Below, piece after piece: positions 7,789 to 17,389 of a DNA stretch of 64,000 nt; the first letter of the stretch is position 1; every line of letters begins with the position of its first letter. Origin of the DNA: an uncultured Desulfobacter sp. (GTDB taxonomy: Bacteria > Desulfobacterota > Desulfobacteria > Desulfobacterales > Desulfobacteraceae); contig NZ_OY761445.1 in NCBI RefSeq assembly GCF_963664415.1, positions 2,010,501 to 2,074,500 on the forward strand, read 5' to 3'. Under the pieces are notes generated by a model. It ran no database searches. It worked only from the letters and a program-made list of their open reading frames with translations, and was not told where the DNA came from. Both the position numbers and the translations under genes were made by a program.

Positions 7789-9203
7789 CTAAAACTTGTA
7801 ATTGAGAGCCACACTGATAGTCCTCGGGTCTCCAACCGTACCCAGCCATCCGAGACCAAGACCTGTGTCCTCATAAGCTTCCAGAAAATATTGTTCGTTT
7901 GTCAGGTTTTCCAATGCCAGGTAAACATCCCATTTATTCCGTTCATACCCGATTTTCATATTGTAAAGAGTATAAGCGCTTTGCCTTTTGGTGTTTGTCC
8001 TGTCGAAGTAGCAGCTTCCGATATTCTGCATTTCAGCCCTTGCGAAAACACCGTATCTGTTTCTGTATTCCAGGAACAGCCCGGCATTATATTCCGGGAC
8101 ATTGGCCGCAAGGTTGCCCTGGTAATCAATCCCGAGCATGGGATCAATATATTGGCCGTATTCGGCATGGGTGTATCCGATAAAACCGTTTAAGGACAGA
8201 TTGCCTGTCAAGGCGAAGGATGCTTCCAGCTCAAAGCCGTAAATATCCGTTTGAGTGACATTTGACTGGTAAACCGTAAACGCATCAAGCTGCACCCTGT
8301 CCTGATAATCATCTACCCTGGTATAAAAAAAGCCGCGTTCACTCTCAATCCAAGCGTTGGAAATTGTGTTTTGACACCTAATTCAAATGCTGTGGATACT
8401 TCCGGATCAAAGCTGTCCTGTTCATACTTCACTCTCAAAGATGTGGATCTGGTTTTAGAAGAACTTTCTGCTGAATAATCATATCCGATTTCAAAATCAT
8501 CCAGGCCCGTTAAACCGGTAACAGCCTGGTACTTGTCTCTATCCATGGGAACCGCAGGATACCCGCCGTCATCGTCGTATTCATGTACCCTGAATTTCAG
8601 ATCAATCAGCAGGTTGTCGGAAGGGGTAAAAAACAGGCCGGCATTTGCCGCAACTGTCTCTTGATTATCAATATCCCGGCCATTGAACACATTTTTGATG
8701 TATCCGTCATGGGCGGAATACAATCCTGCCACCCTGAAAAAAAGCTTGTCTTCAATTAAAGGTGCATTGATTGATCCGCTCACCTGTTGCTTATTGTAAT
8801 CTCCGGCATAAGATACGTCATCAATATATAAAACCACTGCCGGATCTCCAAATCCCGTATTTGAAATCCCCCTGATTTTCACCCTGTAAAAATAGTCCCT
8901 TGATCCCTCGTGGGAAGTGAACAGGTTGGGAACATACCGCCATATATCTTGCGTTGATTCGATTCCGGCATCTTCTATTGCCATATCTGATAAGACCGTT
9001 ATGGATGTTGTAACTTTTTGCACATCCTCTTCTCTTTTTTGTGCTGTTACCGTAATGGTTTCAAGCGCAGTCTCTTCAGTGGGTAAAGACGCTTCAGTTG
9101 CAAGACAGGGCTGAAGCACTGAAATGCAGATCATGCCGATAAGCATTAGAACGGCAGGAATCCGGAAACTTGGAATTATTATCTTCTCAATCAGTATCAG
9201 CAT
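7789..9203 (-). pseudogene. TonB-dependent receptor, internally deleted and frameshifted
   Basis: The start at 9203 has AAGGAGG and a signal sequence, and is followed by the TonB-box/plug start LETITVTAQKREEDVQ. Two large in-frame deletions are visible. After VVLYIDDVSYAGDYN the sequence jumps straight to KQQVSGSINAPLIEDKLFF, losing the plug's LRGPQGTLYG region. After RVKYEQDSFDPE most of the barrel is missing. A frameshift near 8310 then separates NAAFF from the final ~165 residues (QTDIYGFELEASFALTG to VALNYKF). The C-terminal aromatic residue F is kept. It heads the operon with feoAB and the methyltransferase. Confidence 0.85.
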
Positions 9204-9428
9204 CCTTTCCTCCTTAAGTATTATGGCATAACAAAACATCATGTTTGACACACCTAATAAAAAATTGAGATGGCCGGAACACGGCATAAACCAAACAAGA
9301 AAGACGACGGGCAAAAGGAACTATTTGCTGCAACAGGATAGAATTAAAAAAATTCAACACTGGATTTCCCCTTAGCCAATTCCTCGGCCAACACTGGTGT
9401 GTCTGAATGATAAGGCAGGCAGAATTGA
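9204..9428. other. Intergenic, no feature recognised
   Basis: Upstream region of the receptor pseudogene. CCAGTGTTG occurs twice, 34 bp apart, on the minus strand, but there is no 21-bp tandem operator like those at 2.4 and 12.4 kb. Confidence 0.4.
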
Positions 9429-9665
9429 GCACGCTTAATTCAGAAAATTTATGAAAAAAATCCTCTTATATGCCCCAAATGCAAGGGTTCCATGAAAATA
9501 ATCGCTTTCATTGAAGAACTATACCTTATCGAAAAAATTTTACGACATCTTGAACTTTGGGATATACACAACCATGATCCGTCGAAATCCGATATTTCTG
9601 ATTTTATTCCTGATTTGGTTTACGACTTTTCCGATTCTCAAATCCCTGTCGACGGATATCATTAA
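9429..9665 (+). pseudogene. C-terminal remnant of IS91-type transposase
   Basis: The frame begins ARLIQKIYEKNPLICPKC and continues KGSMKIIAFIEELYLIEKIL and RHLELWD. This is the typical C-terminal end, with CPKC, of IS91/Y2-type putative transposases. Everything upstream is missing. The stop is at 9663-9665. Confidence 0.7.
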
Positions 9666-9814
9666 TTTTTGCGTTTTGGGGGATTTCCGGCGGGGTATGC
9701 TCAAAAATAGTCCAAAAGATAGCTGTTCAACGATTTTTAAGTGGATCAAGGCCTGATTTTTTATTTTCTCTCTTGGGGATTGTTTCTGCCCCCCAACCAT
9801 CGTTCATGCGGCGA

Positions 9815-9866
9815 GGCCCCAACCGGGCACGGCCACAACATGTTGTGGCCGTGCCCGGTTGGGGCC
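9815..9866. repeat. 52-bp perfect palindrome
   Basis: The left arm GGCCCCAACCGGGCACGGCC plus ACAACA is followed without spacer by its exact reverse complement (centre at 9840/9841): 26-bp arms, no loop, GC-rich. It follows the IS91-type remnant by 150 bp. It could be an IS terminus, a strong bidirectional terminator, or an assembly foldback. Confidence 0.85.
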
Positions 9867-9942
9867 ATATTTCAGACTTTTGCGCATCTGTTCAACTTTT
9901 GTTATACCTTGCTTGGCAAAAAGCAACTTCCTATTAATTTAA

Positions 9943-10605
9943 TTTACTTTCACTACGCCAAGCTACGTCGGCCTGTTTAACAGTGATCTTGAAGAAAATA
10001 CAATCGGTATTTTCGGACACGTTGGCTATCAACTCACCGATAGATTCAACGTCACGTTTGGTCTTCGCTATGATGACGACCACAGAGAGATCCGTGACTA
10101 TGGCCAGGATGTATATGAAGAGGCGGATTATTCCGCCCTTTCTCCCAAATTTGCCCTGCAATACAAATTCAACAACCGGATCACGACCTATGCCACAGTG
10201 GCAAAGGGATACAAAAGCGGCGGGTTTTATGCCTTTGCCAATTTTGGTGTCAGCGAAGCCAAGTTTGACGACTTCAGCGATGCTGATGGGGATTATGGTG
10301 GAAATTATAATCCCTATGCCCCGGTCTATACCTATGCGGTGGGGTTGAAATTTCGTGGGGGCGGCGGGTTTTATGCCAGTGCTAACGTGACCGGTTACGG
10401 AAAATCCTATCTGGACAAGGCGAACCAATACGAATATGACGCCTATGAACTGGTCAATGCCAAGATTGGATACGAGTGGGAACATGTTGATTTCTATGTC
10501 TATGGCAATAGTATCTTTGATAAAGAGTATGACATGCTTCAAAGCACTTATGCCTATCTTTCCGATCCGGGCGAATCCGGGGTGCGGCTGACCTGGCGGT
10601 TCTGA
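9943..10605 (+). pseudogene. C-terminal TonB-dependent receptor fragment with internal deletion
   Basis: The open frame carries barrel sequence typical of this window's receptors: GIFGHVGYQLTDRFNVTFGL, then LSPKFALQYKFNNRITTYAT and VAKGYKSGGFYAFANFG. It then jumps to AKFDDFSDADGDYGGNYNPY, skipping ~70 residues (the LWSYEVGAK and FYMDIDDMQV region seen in intact copies). It ends GVRLTWRF with the terminal F. No plug domain or start is present. It stands alone on the plus strand. Confidence 0.8.
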
Positions 10606-10807
10606 TTTTTCTTTTCCACAGAAAAGCCGTGCTACCCAAACCAGTATTACGAAAGTATTTAAATTCCAACAAAGGGCAGAATTGATGTTTTCGGGGCAGA
10701 CCCAGATGTTCGGCAAGGGTAAAATTGCCGACGTCATGGGAAAGCTTGGGTTCTCTTCCGTGAAAATGTTAATTTCCGGGGGCCCTGCAATACAACCACA
10801 GCCCTTG
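10606..10807 (+). other. Unrecognised stretch after receptor remnant
   Basis: A short open frame from 10682 reads FGKGKIADVMGKLGFSSVKM and then runs into the 10-bp repeat. I do not recognise it. The ATG has no convincing RBS and it may be a gene fragment. Confidence 0.25.
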
Positions 10808-10866
10808 CCGGACCGAGCCGGACCGAGCCGGACCGAGCCGGACCGAGCCGGACCGAGCCGGACCGA
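10808..10866. repeat. 10-bp minisatellite (GACCGAGCCG)n
   Basis: Five perfect tandem copies of GACCGAGCCG (10811-10860), with part-copies on either side. The array starts inside a CCTTGCCGG context and ends in GACCGACAAGGGC. Confidence 0.9.
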
Positions 10867-10897
10867 CAAGGGCACGGTTATTAGATAATTCATAAAA

Positions 10898-10995
10898 CTA
10901 TTCACAAATCTATTCTAATAATTGTTATTTAATGACATAATACCTTAAAAATTAACGGAATGTTTAGCGGAATAACATTATTCATTAATCTATTC
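10898..10995 (+). promoter_or_regulatory. AT-rich promoter region with paired repeats before the HipA-like gene
   Basis: TATTCACAAATCTATTC (10899-10915) and TATTCATTAATCTATTC (10979-10995) are near-identical direct repeats in an otherwise AT-rich stretch ending 27 bp before the ATG. They could be binding sites for the gene product's own N-terminal HTH (inference). Confidence 0.45.
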
Positions 10996-11022
10996 GTTAT
11001 TTAAAAACAATTAAGGTGAGTT

Positions 11023-12324
11023 ATGGTATCGATTATAAAATATTTAAGGCGTGGCCCGGCCACATCAAAAGAGATTCAGTTTGCAACAATGCTGAGTCAA
11101 CCTACGGTATCCAGGCAAATTAAAGATGCCGGGGATACAATAGTACAGATTCGAGATGGCCGGACCGTTCGATATGCTGCAACCTGTAATGCCTTTGGCG
11201 CAGGAGACCGCATTCCTTTGGGAACTATAGATTCTGCCGGGAAATGCGCTAAAGTAGCAGATGTTCGCCCATTAAATTGTGGTGGTTTCTTTATAGAACC
11301 TAAAACGGATGACTTCCCTCATGTATTGTTTGGGGATGAGGGGTCCGGGTTATTTGAGGATATTCCTTATTTTCTTTATGATATGAGGCCCCAAGGATTC
11401 ATCGGCAGGCAAATAGCAAAAAAAATAGCAGAACAACTTGAAGACTTTCCGGCCAATCCAAAAGCCTGGAATACCGATCATATCGGTAGGTATTTAATCT
11501 CAAAGGGAGACGACCTGCCCGGAAATTTTATTTTTGGGGAGCCCAATTTTATGCGAATAGGCCAAAAACCCTTTCCTGTGTCAGAAACTGACTATCCGGA
11601 TCTTGCGGCATCTGTGCTGAAAGGAGATCCCCCGGGATCATCTGCCGGAGGAGAGCAATCTAAATTTACGGCGTTCAATAAAAAGCTGAATGCTCATGTT
11701 ATCGTTAAATTCTCGCCTAAAGGAGAGAACGAGGTTGCCGTTAGATGGAGAGATGTCCTGTATACGGAATATCACGCATCACAAGTTTTGACTGAGCATG
11801 GCTATGCTGCGGTTGTGCCGAATATTTATGATTTAGGCGGGCGGTTGTTTCTCGAATTCGAACGATTCGACAGAGTTGGGGAATTCGGGCGTATTCCGAT
11901 GCTTTCTTTAGATGTTTTAGACCGTGAATTTGTTGGATATGGCAACAATTGGAAAAAGGTTGTAACGGAATTATTCCAGCAGGGCTTGACCGATGAACAA
12001 ACATTACAACATGTCGAAGCTATGCAACAATTCGGGGCTTTGATTCAGAATAATGATATGCACCTGGGAAATTTGAGCTTTTCGATTCAACAGGACAAAA
12101 TCTCCCTGCTTCCCGTATATGATATGTGCGCCATGGAATTCGCGCCTAAAAACGGAGAAGTCTTGCCGTTTGAGATTAATTCTTCACCTGAAGATGTCTT
12201 TAAAGAAGTTTTTGAGATGGGGCAAGAGTTCTGGAGCGGGATCTTAGAAGATGAACGGATCTCTGAATCGTTTCGAGATTTTGTGGATCAGAATATAGAA
12301 CAGCTAAACGCGAAAAAAATTTAG
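11023..12324 (+). CDS. HipA-family Ser/Thr kinase toxin, YjjJ type, with N-terminal HTH
   Basis: 433 residues; RBS AAGGTGAG. The N-terminal ~60 residues form a winged-helix/HTH (SKEIQFATMLSQPTVSRQIK). The HipA kinase core follows with the Gly-rich loop GDPPGSSAGGEQSKF, VIVKFSPKGE with the ATP-binding Lys, catalytic loop QNNDMHLGNLSF and metal-binding YDM. This order, with the HTH on the same chain, is that of the YjjJ branch of HipA proteins, which carries no separate HipB. The gene stands between receptor remnants and the siderophore transporter operon and probably regulates itself through the repeats upstream. Its substrate is unknown. Confidence 0.85.
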   Translation: MVSIIKYLRRGPATSKEIQFATMLSQPTVSRQIKDAGDTIVQIRDGRTVRYAATCNAFGAGDRIPLGTIDSAGKCAKVADVRPLNCGGFFIEPKTDDFPHVLFGDEGSGLFEDIPYFLYDMRPQGFIGRQIAKKIAEQLEDFPANPKAWNTDHIGRYLISKGDDLPGNFIFGEPNFMRIGQKPFPVSETDYPDLAASVLKGDPPGSSAGGEQSKFTAFNKKLNAHVIVKFSPKGENEVAVRWRDVLYTEYHASQVLTEHGYAAVVPNIYDLGGRLFLEFERFDRVGEFGRIPMLSLDVLDREFVGYGNNWKKVVTELFQQGLTDEQTLQHVEAMQQFGALIQNNDMHLGNLSFSIQQDKISLLPVYDMCAMEFAPKNGEVLPFEINSSPEDVFKEVFEMGQEFWSGILEDERISESFRDFVDQNIEQLNAKKI

Positions 12325-12389
12325 TGCCCGGCCAAAAACCGCAAATCTTAATCCTCGAAATCCGCCATCAACAAATTGTTTAATTGATT

Positions 12390-12426
12390 CCCGATCCGGG
12401 TAGAAATATTCCCGATCCGGGTAGAA
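12390..12426 (+). promoter_or_regulatory. Tandem operator-like repeat upstream of the MFS-ABC operon
   Basis: Two perfect copies of CCCGATCCGGGTAGAA start at 12390 and 12411, exactly 21 bp apart, 88 bp before the MFS start codon. TGTTAGGAAA and TCTAA follow, as at the matching site at 2.4 kb. It is the best candidate for the binding site of a PchR/YbtA-like AraC activator. Confidence 0.75.
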
Positions 12427-12513
12427 GTTCCTATTTGATCATGTTAGGAAAATCTAACTTTGATAAAGAATCAAAAACAAAGGAATAATTTAAATTGAAG
12501 CGGCTGCCCTGAT

Positions 12514-13767
12514 ATGAAAACAACAGCAGAACAAATGGAGCGCAAACCTCTGAGCACCTGGTTGTTGCTGGCCAGTCTCTACGCAACCCAGAATTTAGGA
12601 CTGGGTTTTTTCTGGATTGCGCTGGTGGCGATCATGCGTCAGCAAGGCTTCCCTCTTGAGCGATTGGGGGTGATTTATCTTTTAGGGCTCTTTTGGGTTA
12701 TCAAATTCTTATGGGCGCCATTGATCGACCGCATTGATTTTGGTCGGTTTGGCCATTATCGTGGCTGGTTACTGATCACCCAGGCCGGCATGGTGTTGTG
12801 CCTGGTCATCATCGGCTGTTTTGACATCGCAACGCAATTTAACGCCGTTTTTGCCGGATGTACAGTTTTGGCCTTTCTATCTTCAACCCAGGATATTGCC
12901 ACCGATGGATTGTCATGTCGTCTGTTTTCGGCAAAAGAACGCGGCCTGGGCAACGGCATCCAGTCAGCAGGCGGGATGCTCGGGAATCTGCTGGGCGGCG
13001 GCGCTGTCCTGATGGCCTATCCCTATCTGGGATGGAAAGGGTGCATGGCCATCATGGCATTATGCACATCGATTTCCCTGATCCAGGTGCTGTGCTATCA
13101 GGAAAAGACCTGGACCTGCAAGCCCCAAAGCAGCCGTGTGCTGTTAAGCCGATTTTGGTGCTTCTGGCAAACACCCGGGCACAAACAATGGCTGATATTG
13201 CTGTTAATCTATCCGGTCGGCAACGCACTCGTCTATGCCATATTGACCCCAATGCTTGTCGACATTGGCTGGTCCATGGAGCGTATCGGTATAGTCATGA
13301 ATATCCTGGGTTCCAGCATCAGTATATTGACGTCTCTTTTTACGGGCTGGCTTCTTCGCAAATGGGCGCGGTTTACCGTTTTAATCGGAATATCCATTGC
13401 ATACGTAATCGGTTTACTGACCGTGGCACTGCCAATCATCGGTCCACCTGATGCTTGGCGTCTTAATTGTGCGTTAGGTGCCTGTTTCCTGGTCCATGGC
13501 GGCGTATATGTCCTGATGAGTACAATGATGATGGATCGCGTCTCCCAGCAAACTCCGGCTACCGATTTCACCCTGCAATTCAGTGTCTTTTTCCTGGTGA
13601 TGAATATGGCGGCGGCGGGCAGTACAGTATTGGCAGGCCGTCTGGGTTATCTTGCCGTCGTGATGGTGGCTTTCGGCTTTGCATGCCTGGCGCTTGGACT
13701 GTCGCTTTATTTCAAACCGTCAGCGAAAAAAAAGATGGTGCACGGTGCATTTGGAGATGTTTATTAG
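12514..13767 (+). CDS. MFS permease, RhtX/FptX siderophore-uptake type (YbtX-like)
   Basis: 417 residues with about 12 hydrophobic segments. It starts WLLLASLYATQNLGLGFFWI and has KFLWAPLIDRID after TM2, SSTQDIATDGLSCRLFSAKE in the TM4/5 region and GNGIQSAGGMLGNLLGG after that. The QDIATDG and APLIDR signatures belong to the AmpG/RhtX-like MFS branch that takes up siderophores or degradation products into the cytoplasm. It is first in an operon with two ABC half-transporters, the gene set seen around yersiniabactin and rhizobactin uptake loci. The RBS is weak; the gene follows the tandem operator by 88 bp. Confidence 0.82.
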   Translation: MKTTAEQMERKPLSTWLLLASLYATQNLGLGFFWIALVAIMRQQGFPLERLGVIYLLGLFWVIKFLWAPLIDRIDFGRFGHYRGWLLITQAGMVLCLVIIGCFDIATQFNAVFAGCTVLAFLSSTQDIATDGLSCRLFSAKERGLGNGIQSAGGMLGNLLGGGAVLMAYPYLGWKGCMAIMALCTSISLIQVLCYQEKTWTCKPQSSRVLLSRFWCFWQTPGHKQWLILLLIYPVGNALVYAILTPMLVDIGWSMERIGIVMNILGSSISILTSLFTGWLLRKWARFTVLIGISIAYVIGLLTVALPIIGPPDAWRLNCALGACFLVHGGVYVLMSTMMMDRVSQQTPATDFTLQFSVFFLVMNMAAAGSTVLAGRLGYLAVVMVAFGFACLALGLSLYFKPSAKKKMVHGAFGDVY

Positions 13768-13796
13768 ATCCATTTTAAACCACACAAGGATAAAAA

Positions 13797-15569
13797 ATGA
13801 ATACCTTATTAAAATTGCAAGCTTATATGAGCGGCAGAAAAGCGTTGCTGCCCGGCGCATTGGCCCTATCGGCAATCAGTTCTCTGATGGGTATGCTGCC
13901 GTTTATTTTTATCTGGTTAATTGCCGGGGAACTGTTTAAATCCAAAGCAGACTCTTCGCCGGAACTGATCAATACCTATGCCTGGTATGCCATGGGAACG
14001 GCCGTTGGGGGTGTTTGCCTCTATTTTCTGGCGCTCATGTTGTCGCATCTTGCCGCATTCCGGGCAGAAACCAACATGCGCAGACAGGCCATGCAAAAAA
14101 TCGTGCAACTTCCCCTTGGATTTTTCGATGCCAACACCAGTGGGCGTATCCGCAAAATTATTGATGACAACGCCAGTGTCACCCACACATTTTTAGCTCA
14201 CCAAATGCCGGACCTGGCGGGCAGCATCATGATGCCCATCGCATCATTGGTACTCATCTTTGTTTTTGATTTTTGGTTTGGCCTGGCCTGTCTTATCCCC
14301 ATCATAGCAACCCTGATCATCATGAGCTCAATGATGGGGAAACGGGGGCGCCATTTCCTGAAGAAATATATGGACGCCCTCGAGGAGATGAATACGGAAG
14401 CGGTTGAGTATGTTCGCGGAATACCCGTGGTCAAGGTGTTTCAGCAAACGGTTTTCTCCTTCAAGAACTTTTACAACAGCATTACCAGATATAAAGATAT
14501 GGTGTCTGAGTTTACCATGATGTGGGAAAAACCCATGTCGGCGTATACCGTAATTATTCATGGTTTTGCATATATTCTTGTCCCTGTGGCCATTTTATTA
14601 ATGGGGAATTCGGGCAACAACGCCGGTGTATTGCTGGACCTGTTCTTTTTCATCCTGATCACCCCGGTGTTCGCCCAAAGTGTCATGAAAAATTTATACA
14701 TGAACCAGGCCATGGGCCAAGCCACTGAAGCCGTAACCCGTTTAGAGACCTTAACCAATGTAGATCCTTTGCCTGTGGCGTCAAAGCCCATATCCATCGC
14801 AGGTCATGAAATATCCTTCCTGGGAGCCTCTTTCACCTACCCGGGCAGCGTGCAAAAGGCAATCGACGATATCAGTTTCACCATTCCAGAAGGCAAGACT
14901 TATGCGCTGGTGGGTGCCTCGGGCAGTGGCAAAACGACCATCGCACGCCTTGTCCCCCGATTTTGGGATGCCGATACCGGACAAGTCACCATCGGCGGGA
15001 TCGACGTTAGGGACATAGCCCCCAATGAACTGATGCAGCATGTCTCTTTTGTTTTTCAAAATACCCGGCTGTTTAAAACCTCCTTATTGGAAAATATCCG
15101 CTACGGAAATCCACATGCAACGGACCAGGCCATTGAACAGGCGGTCGACCTGGCGCAATGCCGGGAGATAATCGACAAACAGCCCAACGGATTAGACACC
15201 GAAATCGGCACCCAAGGCACCTATCTATCAGGCGGGGAACAACAACGAATCGCATTGGCAAGAGCCATTTTAAAAGATGCACCCATCGTGGTCCTGGATG
15301 AAGCAACAGCCTTCAGTGATCCTGAAAACGAACACTTGATACAAAAAGCGTTGGGAAAACTCACCCAAGGCAAAACCGTTCTGACCATTGCCCACCGGTT
15401 GACCAGTGTTGTGGATGTGGATTGCATTCTGGTTATCGACAAAGGGAAAATTGCAGAACAGGGGAATCACCATGATCTAATCAACCGGCAAGGGGTATAT
15501 GCCAGGATGTGGAATGAATATCAAAAATCAATTGAGTGGACCATCGGAAAGGAGTTGCAATATGCTTGA
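13797..15569 (+). CDS. Siderophore-type ABC transporter, permease/ATPase (YbtP/IrtA-like)
   Basis: 590 residues; RBS AAGGAT. The N-terminal six-TM exporter domain includes LPGALALSAISSLMGMLPFI. The ATPase has Walker A GASGSGKTT at about 373, Q-loop FVFQNTRLF, signature LSGGEQQR at about 477, Walker B VVLDEATAFSDPE and H-loop TIAHRLT. It is paralogous to the 398-2185 gene, which has the same DEATAF variant. It is 29 bp downstream of the MFS gene and overlaps the next ABC gene by 8 bp, so MFS, ABC1 and ABC2 are one operon. The predicted role is import of an iron-siderophore at the inner membrane with its partner. Confidence 0.9.
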   Translation: MNTLLKLQAYMSGRKALLPGALALSAISSLMGMLPFIFIWLIAGELFKSKADSSPELINTYAWYAMGTAVGGVCLYFLALMLSHLAAFRAETNMRRQAMQKIVQLPLGFFDANTSGRIRKIIDDNASVTHTFLAHQMPDLAGSIMMPIASLVLIFVFDFWFGLACLIPIIATLIIMSSMMGKRGRHFLKKYMDALEEMNTEAVEYVRGIPVVKVFQQTVFSFKNFYNSITRYKDMVSEFTMMWEKPMSAYTVIIHGFAYILVPVAILLMGNSGNNAGVLLDLFFFILITPVFAQSVMKNLYMNQAMGQATEAVTRLETLTNVDPLPVASKPISIAGHEISFLGASFTYPGSVQKAIDDISFTIPEGKTYALVGASGSGKTTIARLVPRFWDADTGQVTIGGIDVRDIAPNELMQHVSFVFQNTRLFKTSLLENIRYGNPHATDQAIEQAVDLAQCREIIDKQPNGLDTEIGTQGTYLSGGEQQRIALARAILKDAPIVVLDEATAFSDPENEHLIQKALGKLTQGKTVLTIAHRLTSVVDVDCILVIDKGKIAEQGNHHDLINRQGVYARMWNEYQKSIEWTIGKELQYA

Positions 15570-17295
15570 TATATTAGAAAATCGTTTTGCATTGTCACCC
15601 GAAGGGGCAAAAGCATTCCTTAAGGGGACCTTTTTTACGGCCCTGCTCAACATCACGCTCATGCTGCCGGCCGTATTTGTCTTTCTGTTTCTTGATGATT
15701 ACCTGCGCAAATGGATAGATCCTTCCCAAACCATCAGCAAAGGGATGGGGTATTTCATTACGCTGGGAATTTTCTTTATGTTGGTAACCTGGGTCATTGC
15801 CCGGCTCCAGTACCGGAGTACCTATACAACCATATATGAAGAGAGCGCCAACCGCCGCATTCAGCTTGCCGAAAAGCTGCGCAAATTGCCGCTGGCTTTT
15901 TTCGGAGAAAAAAATCTTGCCGATCTAACCGCAACCATTATGTCCGATAACACGGATCTGGAACATACTTTTTCCCATGCTGTACCCCAGTTGTTTGCTT
16001 CTATCATCAGTATTCTTTTGATTGCAGTTGGTCTATTTTTTTATCATTGGCAATTGTCCCTGGCATTGTTTTGGGTGGTGCCGGTTGCCGTGATGGTCAT
16101 CTTGTTATCGAAAACCGCCCAGCGAAAAGGCCATAAAATAATTTACGATAAAAAACGAGACGTCAGCGAATGTATCCAGGAGGGACTGGAAACGATCCAG
16201 GAGATAAAAGCTTATAATCATGAAGGCAAATACCTTAATGACTTAAACCAAAAACTGGACGATTATGAAAAAAGCCTGATCCGTGAAGAATTAATGGCCG
16301 GTGTCATGGTAAACTGTGCCCAGGCAGTTTTAAAACTGGGACTGGCAAGTGTTATCATCGTCGGGGCCCGTTTACTATCAACCGGTAACGTTGACCTGTT
16401 TACCTATTTTATGTTTCTGATTGTTGCATCACGCATTTTTGACCCAATCAATGAAGTATTCAATAACCTGGCAGCTTTATTCTATTTGGATATCCGCATT
16501 AATCGCATGAACGAATTGGGCGCACTGCCCATTCAAACAGGTAAAACAGAATTTAAACCGGAACATTTCGATATTGTTTTTGATCAGGTGAATTTTGGTT
16601 ACGAAAATGGCAAGCAGGTCATGAAAGATGTTTCATTTAAAGCCAGACAAGGTGAAATCACGGCATTGGTAGGGCCTTCAGGCGGTGGTAAAAGTACATC
16701 GGCAAAACTGGCCGCACGTTTCTGGAATGTCGATTCAGGCAAAATCTTATTGGGTAACCAAAATATAAGCGAAATAGAACCTGAAACGCTGCTGCAAAAT
16801 TACTCGGTCGTGTTTCAGGATGTGGTGCTGTTTAATACCACCATCATGGACAATATCCGCATTGGACGGCGCGACGCCACCGATGAAGAGGTCATGCATG
16901 TGGCAAAACTTGCACAATGTGATGAATTCGTCCGCAAAATGCCCAACGGATATCAAACCGTGATCGGAGAAAACGGCCAGACCCTTTCCGGTGGAGAAAG
17001 ACAGCGGATTTCCATTGCCCGGGCCCTGCTCAAGGATGCGCCCATCGTGCTGCTGGATGAAGCAACCGCGTCACTTGATGTGGAAAATGAAACTAAAATT
17101 CAGGCAGGTATTTCAGAACTCATAAAAAATAAGACTGTTTTAATCATTGCTCATCGCATGCGCACCGTGGCCAATGCCGATCAAATTGTTGTCCTGGAAG
17201 ATGGCAAGGTGGTCGAAAGCGGCAAACCCGATGCGTTGAAGCTGCAAAACGGGATATTTGCCAAAATGGTCAAGAGACAGATGGTGGTTGTATGA
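15562..17295 (+). CDS. Siderophore-type ABC transporter, permease/ATPase (YbtQ/IrtB-like)
   Basis: 577 residues from the ATG at 15562 (AAGGAG upstream; the start overlaps the previous stop), in preference to a longer frame that would overlap by 70 bp. The membrane domain starts FLKGTFFTALLNITLMLPAV. The ATPase has GPSGGGKST, QDVVLF, LSGGERQR, IVLLDEATASLD and IIAHRMR, so both partners have complete ATP-binding motifs. The C-terminus ALKLQNGIFAKMVKRQ recurs at 27.1 kb as an isolated remnant of a third copy. Last gene of the operon; a 94-bp gap separates it from the convergent helicase gene. Confidence 0.9.
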   Translation: MLDILENRFALSPEGAKAFLKGTFFTALLNITLMLPAVFVFLFLDDYLRKWIDPSQTISKGMGYFITLGIFFMLVTWVIARLQYRSTYTTIYEESANRRIQLAEKLRKLPLAFFGEKNLADLTATIMSDNTDLEHTFSHAVPQLFASIISILLIAVGLFFYHWQLSLALFWVVPVAVMVILLSKTAQRKGHKIIYDKKRDVSECIQEGLETIQEIKAYNHEGKYLNDLNQKLDDYEKSLIREELMAGVMVNCAQAVLKLGLASVIIVGARLLSTGNVDLFTYFMFLIVASRIFDPINEVFNNLAALFYLDIRINRMNELGALPIQTGKTEFKPEHFDIVFDQVNFGYENGKQVMKDVSFKARQGEITALVGPSGGGKSTSAKLAARFWNVDSGKILLGNQNISEIEPETLLQNYSVVFQDVVLFNTTIMDNIRIGRRDATDEEVMHVAKLAQCDEFVRKMPNGYQTVIGENGQTLSGGERQRISIARALLKDAPIVLLDEATASLDVENETKIQAGISELIKNKTVLIIAHRMRTVANADQIVVLEDGKVVESGKPDALKLQNGIFAKMVKRQMVVV

Positions 17296-17389
17296 GAACG
17301 AAACCACTACAAATCCCCAACCTTTTGCAATAGTATCCGTAATTGTCTTAAGAATTCCATCTTGCGGTAAAGGTTAAGTCAAATAGGAG

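Noticed and set aside
10808..10866. Possible CRISPR-like array
   Set aside because: The 10-bp units are contiguous with no spacers, and no cas gene is near.
9934..10905. Long minus-strand frame of 323 codons covering the receptor fragment and the 10-bp repeat
   Set aside because: The plus strand encodes unmistakable TBDR barrel sequence here. The minus frame is its shadow, with repeat-derived Arg/Gly/Pro at the start.
12858..13451. Second long plus-strand frame inside the MFS gene
   Set aside because: Out of frame with the 12-TM permease, rich in Arg and His, no RBS.
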